Positions 59,183 through 64,000 of a stretch of 64,000 bases of DNA are shown one piece after another. Position 1 is the first letter of the stretch, and each line of letters begins with the position of its first letter. Source of the stretch: Alistipes ihumii AP11 (GTDB lineage: Bacteria > Bacteroidota > Bacteroidia > Bacteroidales > Rikenellaceae); NCBI RefSeq assembly GCF_025144665.1, contig NZ_CP102294.1:1550001-1614000 (forward strand), given 5' to 3'. Position numbers and translations under genes: made by a program. The notes below the pieces were generated by a model. It had not been told where the DNA came from. It worked only from the letters and a program-made list of their open reading frames with translations, and did not search any database.

Positions 59183-59873
59183 TCCCGTGCGTCGGAACCG
59201 ATTCGTATGACGACTTGCCCCGTCCGGACTTCCGATAATGGAGAATCCGAATAGCCGTCCGGCCGCAGGACCGGGAATCCGCCCCGCTCCGATAAGAAAC
59301 GGCTTTTCGCCGGACATTCCGACCGAATTCATCCGAAATGTTTCGTACAGTACCCGTCAGCGAATCTTCGGAAAGAGCTGACGGACGAAAAATCATCTCT
59401 CGTCCCGGCCATGCCGCCGGGAAAATATGGCGGCGCGGAACGTCTCGTATTTGCACTTGAGGCGTACTGCACAGATAAATGACAGATTTTCGATGTATCG
59501 AAGGCCCGCATTCGGAATTCATACATCCGGTACGCGCAATCGCAGGCCGAGCAACCGATCCCGATTCTGTCCGAAGTCCCTTCCCCTCGGCGGACGAGTT
59601 TCCGCACAGGGAAGCCGGAGACGTCGAACGTCCGACGATCGAGTACGGCAAGAGAATAGCGTAACGAAACGGCTCCCCGGCCGGCGTCTTTTCACACGAT
59701 TCCGCCTTTTTGCCGCTCCCCCGGAGCGCCGACAAATAGATCGGCAGTCCCGGTCGACCGCCCCGAATATGCTCGACGGTACGCGCCACTGTTCCCCCAA
59801 GTCGTCTTCGGACCGGATGCGAGACACGGATTCTCGCGACGGACAAGGACGGGTTCGACGGAACGGAGGCCGT
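59183..59873. other. Long spacer between convergent smpB and ALDH
   Basis: The spacer is 691 bases, with no supported gene. Several frames overlap in it without family resemblance, and I find no RNA gene or T-run hairpin. It is the second longest gene-free stretch in the window. Confidence 0.45.
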
Positions 59874-61244
59874 TCACCGGAACAGCTTCCGGTACAGTTT
59901 CAAACGCCGGTACGGAGCGTATTTCAACGGCAGGTCGATCAGCCTCGACGAACGGACAACCGGGCGCATATGGCTGAAAAGGTCGAAGCTCGACCGCCCG
60001 TGATACTTCCCGAACCCGCTCTCGCCGACGCCCCCGAACGGCAAGCGGCCGTTGGCCAGATGGACGATCGTATCGTTGACGCAGGCTCCGCCCGACGACG
60101 TCCGGTCCAAGACCCGCTCCGCCTCTCGACGATCGCCGAAATAGTAAAGGGCCAGCGGCTTGTCACGGCGATTCACATAGCCGATCGCCTCGTCGATATG
60201 CCGAAACGTCTTGACCGGCAGCAGCGGACCGAAGATCTCCTCTGTCATTGCCGGGCTGTCGTCGTCCGGATCGTCGATCAGCGTCGGAGCGACATACCGC
60301 TGCCGCACATCGAATTCGCCTCCCCACAGCACGCGTCCCGAAGCGCCGATCATTCCGGCCAGCCGGGCGGTCGCCCGCTCCGAAACGATACGCGGATAAG
60401 CCGGACTTCGAAGCGGGTAGTCGCCGAAAAACTCCCCGACCGCATGCTTCATTTCCCGGCACAGCCCTTCCTTCAGGTCCCGATGAACGAGCAGATAATC
60501 CGGCGCGACGCAGGTCTGGCCCGCAGCCAGCAGCTTGCCCCACATGATCCGCCGTGCCGCCAGCCGAATATTCGCGCTGCGCCCGACGATGCAGGGGCTC
60601 TTGCCGCCCAGCTCGAGCGTCACGGGCGTCAGGTTCTTCGCGGCCGCCTCCATCACGACCCGCCCGTATTTCGACCCGCCCGTAAAAAAGATCGAATCGA
60701 AGCGCCGCTTCAACAATTCGTCGAGCACGTCGCCTCCTCCTTCGACGAAAGCCACGTATTCCGGCCCGAACGTTTCGGCGATCAGATCGCGCAGCGCCGC
60801 CTCGACATGAGGAACCAGAGGCGAAGACTTCAGCAGGACGCAGTTCCCGGCCGAGATCGCGCCGACGAGCGGACACAACAGCAACTGAACCGGATAATTC
60901 CACGGCGCGACGATCAGCGCCACGCCGAGCGGTTCGGGCCGTATCCGGCTCCGCGACGGCCATAGCGTCAGAGGCGTAGATACCCGTCGGGATCGGGACC
61001 AGCGCTTCAGGTGCCGGATATGGCACTCCAATTCCTGCATCACGAGGCCGATCTCGGTCAGATAGCTCTCGCCGGCCGACTTGTTCAGATCTTCGCGCAA
61101 CGCCTCGCTCAGCGCGTCCGTGCGTTCCCGGACGGCTTTTCTCAGCTTCGTCAGCGCATCGAGCCGGAATGCCGTAGCGCGTGTCGCGCCGTCGGCAAAG
61201 AATTTCCGCTGAAGGGTTATGATTTCATCGATCGCCTTTTCCAT
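59874..61244 (-). CDS. Aldehyde dehydrogenase (ALDH3-like)
   Basis: NAD(P)-dependent oxidation of aldehydes. The 456-residue protein fits the shorter ALDH class 3 form. APWNYPVQLLLCPLVGAISAGN contains the catalytic Asn, FFTGGSKYGR the cofactor-binding turn, ELGGKSP the general-base Glu and AGQTCVAPDYLL the nucleophilic Cys; GVGESGFGKYHG closes the C-terminal part. The substrate cannot be deduced, but relatives detoxify medium-chain aldehydes. It is alone on the minus strand, and a decayed DUF4251 fragment lies between it and the MFS gene. Confidence 0.94.
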   Translation of the reverse strand: MEKAIDEIITLQRKFFADGATRATAFRLDALTKLRKAVRERTDALSEALREDLNKSAGESYLTEIGLVMQELECHIRHLKRWSRSRRVSTPLTLWPSRSRIRPEPLGVALIVAPWNYPVQLLLCPLVGAISAGNCVLLKSSPLVPHVEAALRDLIAETFGPEYVAFVEGGGDVLDELLKRRFDSIFFTGGSKYGRVVMEAAAKNLTPVTLELGGKSPCIVGRSANIRLAARRIMWGKLLAAGQTCVAPDYLLVHRDLKEGLCREMKHAVGEFFGDYPLRSPAYPRIVSERATARLAGMIGASGRVLWGGEFDVRQRYVAPTLIDDPDDDSPAMTEEIFGPLLPVKTFRHIDEAIGYVNRRDKPLALYYFGDRREAERVLDRTSSGGACVNDTIVHLANGRLPFGGVGESGFGKYHGRSSFDLFSHMRPVVRSSRLIDLPLKYAPYRRLKLYRKLFR

Positions 61245-61490
61245 AATCCTTTGATTTCAAATTTCAGTCGGCCGCACGATTCGGGCCGCATATATCCCGA
61301 CAGCGCGCAATCCGCGCGGGAAGGCTCCCCGATCCGGCACGGAAAGGACTCGTCCGGTCCGAGCGATCGCAGGCCGTTTCTGCTCAGTACACGAATCGGG
61401 CCGTCGAGGAATCGCCGAAATCCGGTCCGATTCCGGCACGGCAACGCTTCGGACTTTCCCGGCGATATTTTTCGTCTCCGGCCTGCCGAT

Positions 61491-61620
61491 CTTGTCGACC
61501 CCGATCCGCATGCGGGACATCTCGCCTCCCGTCTTGAGGACGGGATCGGCCGCGATACCGCTCATCCGAATACCGAAACGGTCGCCTTTCATCGAGACGA
61601 AGTTCCGGTGCAAGTCGATC
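61491..61620 (-). repeat. Inverted repeat, left copy (130 bp, about 87% identical)
   Basis: Left arm of an inverted repeat whose right arm is 63277-63406 on the plus strand. The arms flank the MFS gene and its promoter, 1.66 kb apart. It arises from the DUF4251 duplication and is not a transposon end: no target-site duplication or transposase is seen. Confidence 0.8.
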
Positions 61621-61653
61621 TGCCGCGCCCGGCGAAAAACGGCCGAAGCAGAA
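61491..61653 (-). pseudogene. DUF4251 gene remnant
   Basis: On the minus strand this piece reads HRNFVSMKGDRFGIRMSGI followed by ADPVLKTGGEMSRMRIGVDK, nearly the same as residues 79-115 of the intact DUF4251 protein at 63056. The DNA matches that gene at about 113 of 130 positions (61620 back to 61491 against 63277-63406). Similarity stops abruptly after GVDK; the signal peptide and the C-terminal half are gone, and there is no start codon. It begins directly after the MFS stop. The rest of the 61245-61490 spacer holds nothing I recognise. Confidence 0.82.
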
Positions 61654-62850
61654 TCAGCGCAGCTTGTTCCGCTCGAAATGCGGAGCCACCTTCCACTGGA
61701 AATAAACGATCGACGCGACCGTCAGGCAGGCGCCGAACAAATAGGCCTTGTCGAACGTGCTGATCTGGGCGATATAGCCCCCGAGCAGCAACCCGATCCC
61801 TATGCCTACGTCCCACGAGGTCAGGTAGGTCGACGTGGCCGTCCCCCGCTGGTTATTCGGAGCCAGATTGACGAACAGCGTGTTGAAGGCGGGGAACATC
61901 GTCCCGAAACCCACGCCCAGAAACAGGGCTACGCCGAAAAAGATCCACAGGCTGAGCGTCTCGTTCAGGCGCATCAGCATCGCGCAGGACGACAGTGCGA
62001 AAAAGCAGAGGCAGACCAGATACATCCCCCACGCAATGACCCTCGTCACGCGCCCCTTATCGACCTGACGGCCCGAGAATATGCGCGAGATGGCCATGCC
62101 GACGGCCATCAGCGTGAAGAAGACGCCCATGCCGTGCGTAATGCCGATCTGGCGCGCATACATCGCCACGTAAGTCGTCGTCATGCCGTAAGGAATCGAC
62201 AGCATCAGCAAATCGATCCCCGCAGGAATCCCCTTGACGAGGATGAAGCGGTCGAGCGAGACAGGCTCCCGCTTGACGGGTGCCTTGACGGGCGCCTTGA
62301 CCAGCGAGGCCATTGCGAAGCCCAGCGAGCAAGAGATCAGCGAGCAAACGAAAATCACCTCGAACGAGTAAGCGTCGTGCAGGAACAGTCCCACCATCGG
62401 ACCGACCGACATCGCTATGTTGTTGGCCAGTCCGTAGTACCCCAGTCCCTCGCCCCGGCGCGAAGAGGGCATGATATCGATCACGACCGTGTTGCCGGCC
62501 ACCGTAACCATGCCGAACGAGAAGCCGTGCACGACGCGCAGTATGGTGAACAACGTGAGCGTCCCCGCCAGCAGATAGCCCGCGAAGACGGAAGTGAAGA
62601 CGAAAAAAGCCAGCAGATAGAGCGGCTTGCGCGCGAACGTATCGAGCAGATAACCCGAAAACGGCCTGACCGACAGCGCTGCGATCGTATAGCACGACAG
62701 CACGGCCCCCGCCATGCCGCTGCCCGTGCCGAACTCCTCCGTCAGATAGAACGGCAGGACCGGCATCAGCAGGTAAAAACCGAAAAAAAGCAGGAAATTG
62801 GCGGACAGGATATAGCAATAACTCGATGTGACCAAACGTTCCTTCGACAT
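61654..62850 (-). CDS. MFS transporter
   Basis: A 398-residue major facilitator protein with 12 hydrophobic segments. The MFS motif A lies between helices 2 and 3 (SGYLLDTFARKPLYLLAFF), and GMVTVAGNTVVIDIMPSSRRGEGLGYYGLANNIAM is motif C-like drug-exporter sequence after helix 4-5. A basic loop at mid-protein (PVKAPVKREP) divides the two halves. The family suggests export of a drug or small metabolite; the substrate is not predictable. The ATG at 62850 fits the -7 box at 62868. The gene is bracketed by inverted DUF4251 sequences. Confidence 0.9.
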   Translation of the reverse strand: MSKERLVTSSYCYILSANFLLFFGFYLLMPVLPFYLTEEFGTGSGMAGAVLSCYTIAALSVRPFSGYLLDTFARKPLYLLAFFVFTSVFAGYLLAGTLTLFTILRVVHGFSFGMVTVAGNTVVIDIMPSSRRGEGLGYYGLANNIAMSVGPMVGLFLHDAYSFEVIFVCSLISCSLGFAMASLVKAPVKAPVKREPVSLDRFILVKGIPAGIDLLMLSIPYGMTTTYVAMYARQIGITHGMGVFFTLMAVGMAISRIFSGRQVDKGRVTRVIAWGMYLVCLCFFALSSCAMLMRLNETLSLWIFFGVALFLGVGFGTMFPAFNTLFVNLAPNNQRGTATSTYLTSWDVGIGIGLLLGGYIAQISTFDKAYLFGACLTVASIVYFQWKVAPHFERNKLR

Positions 62851-62867
62851 AGCGACAGAAATTTCGA

Positions 62868-62875
62868 CAAAGGTA
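62868..62875 (-). promoter_or_regulatory. -7 box of the MFS gene
   Basis: Minus-strand TACCTTTG, a perfect TAnnTTTG match, 17 bases upstream of the start at 62850, leaving a very short leader. This also rejects the longer frame reaching 62943. Confidence 0.55.
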
Positions 62876-63055
62876 AGGATGTTTTTTGAAAATGGTTTTC
62901 GGATCGCCGATCGGCAAGCCGTCATTCGGAAGGTCTTTCGCACGGCAGCCGGACCGCGGGTTTTCGCCGAAACCGGGCTTGAATATATCCCGATAATGAT
63001 TATCTTGCAGTACGAAGCGAATCGTCCGCATATCGTTCACTTAATTCCGAATGCC

Positions 63056-63604
63056 ATGAAAACCAAAATGCTCGTCCTGTTCGCGCTTGCCCTGCTCGGA
63101 ACGGCCGAAAAGGCAACGGCTCAGGCCGCAGACAAGAAAGCCGCACGCAAGGAGAAAAAAGAGCTCAGGCAATCGATCGACCGCGCAAGGCACCAGCAGG
63201 CGCTGGACGCGATCCTCGACAGCGCGTTCGTTTTGCAGGCGAACGCCGTGCTTCTGGAGAACTACCCGAGAGAGCTGGTCGACTTTCATCGGAACTTCGT
63301 CTCGATGGAGGGCGGCCATTTCAGCATTCAGATGAGCGGCATCGCGGCCAATCCCGTCCTCAAGACGGGAGGCGAGGTGTCCCGCATGCGGATCAGGACC
63401 GACAAAAAAGGCTTCGTCCGGTGCAGAATAGACCTCTCGGGCATCGTGATGACTTCTTCGACCGTATATCTGACGCTGTACCCCGACAGCAACGAGGCGA
63501 CCGCAACGGTCCGTTCGCTCCGGGGAGGCCGGGGCGTCACGCTCGAAGGCGTCATCGTACCGGCGGCCGATGCCGAGGTGCTTCGGAATATCTCGACTTA
63601 CTGA
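63056..63604 (+). CDS. DUF4251-family exported protein
   Basis: A 182-residue protein with a signal peptide (residues 1-23, LVLFALALLGTAEKATAQ), a charged linker rich in Lys/Ala/Glu, and the DUF4251 beta domain from about residue 60 (VDFHRNFVSMEGGHFSIQMSGI; VRCRIDLSGIVMTSSTVYLTLYPDS). The family is typical of Bacteroidota and of unknown function; it is expected in the periplasm. A near box TATCTTGC (63000-63007) is the only promoter hint. Part of this gene is repeated, inverted, at 61491-61620, and another relative starts the right edge. Confidence 0.82.
   Translation: MKTKMLVLFALALLGTAEKATAQAADKKAARKEKKELRQSIDRARHQQALDAILDSAFVLQANAVLLENYPRELVDFHRNFVSMEGGHFSIQMSGIAANPVLKTGGEVSRMRIRTDKKGFVRCRIDLSGIVMTSSTVYLTLYPDSNEATATVRSLRGGRGVTLEGVIVPAADAEVLRNISTY
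63277..63406 (+). repeat. Inverted repeat, right copy (within the DUF4251 gene)
   Basis: Right arm of the 130-bp inverted repeat described at 61491-61620. It encodes residues of the central DUF4251 domain. Confidence 0.8.
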
Positions 63605-63843
63605 TTGCCCGCGCCGTACCGGTCCGGGCAATCCGCCGATCCGTCTCCGCTCCGATTTGCCCAAGAGCCCCGGTCGCCCGGTCTCCGGTTCTCGCTTCAT
63701 CGGCTTCACGGACGGAGCGGCGCAAACATAAAGAACCGGTCGGAGCGGGTCGACCGGTTTCAATTTGCAATAACAACTTCCGGACATAAGTCCGGCCAAC
63801 GCTTCCGGGCGACAATCGAGAAGAGCCGTCCCGCTCCGCCGCC

Positions 63844-64000
63844 TTAAAACAGCGAGCGGCCTTTGTACACGCTGCGCCGGTCGTAAGGCACCAGCTCGCC
63901 GCTGAGCGTCACCCGATTGCTGCTGTACGTGGGATACACCGTTACGGAGGCCTTGTTGTCCAACGGATTGAGCACGATTTCGGCCATCCACGACGAAGTT
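63844..64000 (-). CDS. 3' end of a second DUF4251-like gene (cut by window edge)
   Basis: The last 51 codons of a minus-strand gene, ending in TAA at 63844-63846. The visible part reads as alternating beta strands (MAEIVLNPLDNKASVTVYPT, VTLSGELVPYDRRSVYKG) and finishes RSLF. That pattern (strand, Asn-rich turn, V-T-V, then GELVP and a Y/F-K-G ending) resembles the C-terminus of DUF4251 proteins. The start lies beyond the window. It converges on the complete DUF4251 gene with 239 bases of featureless spacer between. Confidence 0.5.
   Translation of the reverse strand, partial: TSSWMAEIVLNPLDNKASVTVYPTYSSNRVTLSGELVPYDRRSVYKGRSLF

Noticed and set aside
61257-61613. 118-codon minus-strand frame taken as a gene
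   Set aside because: Only its first 40 codons match DUF4251; it has no start codon or signal peptide and the rest is unrelated sequence. Treated as a remnant.
61491-63406. Inverted repeats as ends of a transposon carrying the MFS gene
   Set aside because: The arms are coding sequence of the DUF4251 domain, lie inside a gene on one side, and no transposase or target duplication is present.

Overview
The window is chromosomal DNA of a GC-rich member of the Bacteroidota, most likely Bacteroidales and plausibly the Rikenellaceae/Alistipes side. The evidence is the split-order ATP synthase operon (atpD-atpC-orf-atpB-E-F-H-A-G), repeated matches to the Bacteroidota -7 promoter box TAnnTTTG, families largely restricted to this phylum (DUF3098, DUF4251, DUF4270, DUF4290, single-domain GT5 'starch synthase'), and few clear Shine-Dalgarno sequences. 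The genus is an inference; no rRNA or tRNA is present to confirm it.

Layout. 0.6-7.8 kb: complete F1Fo ATP synthase operon on the minus strand. 7.9-18.4 kb: AraC regulator, comF pair, priA, YitT-type membrane protein, DAACS symporter, a lone GH127-type glycosidase and a small lipoprotein. 18.8-27.1 kb (plus strand): metG, ilvE, a HEAT-like protein, HAD hydrolase with a coupled 36-aa membrane peptide, rdgB-recO, and a secreted HAD phosphatase with a strong terminator. 27.5-31.9 kb (minus): galE, TPR protein, Nat-type ABC exporter pair. 32.1-37.4 kb (plus): a tight five-gene run, manA-dCMP deaminase-DUF4435-cysE-LtaS-like sulfatase. 37.7-52.3 kb: pepD, ispF, topA with a DUF1648-like gene, the DUF4270/GT5 pair, and a membrane/tRNA group (YfhO, ftsX, a damaged methyltransferase, DUF3098, uppP, truB, queA). 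53-64 kb: folD, ffh, an NtrC-like regulator without DNA-binding domain, DUF4290, smpB, ALDH, and an MFS exporter bracketed by an intact DUF4251 gene and an inverted remnant of the same gene, with a third DUF4251-like gene at the right edge.

Most genes are housekeeping functions (energy, translation, replication, wall lipid recycling). I see no prophage, integrase, transposase, CRISPR array, restriction system or biosynthetic cluster, and no unmistakable new system. The most interesting candidates are (1) the TOPRIM-like DUF4435 protein translationally coupled to serine acetyltransferase, (2) the NtrC-family protein with GSFTSA instead of GAFTGA and no Fis helix-turn-helix, (3) the inverted DUF4251 repeat around the MFS gene, (4) a partly deleted ICMT-like methyltransferase sitting in an otherwise conserved ftsX-uppP cluster, and (5) the 36-aa membrane peptide coupled to a HAD hydrolase. 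Many intergenic spacers are 300-800 bases long and as GC-rich as the genes, which also creates very long spurious antisense reading frames.
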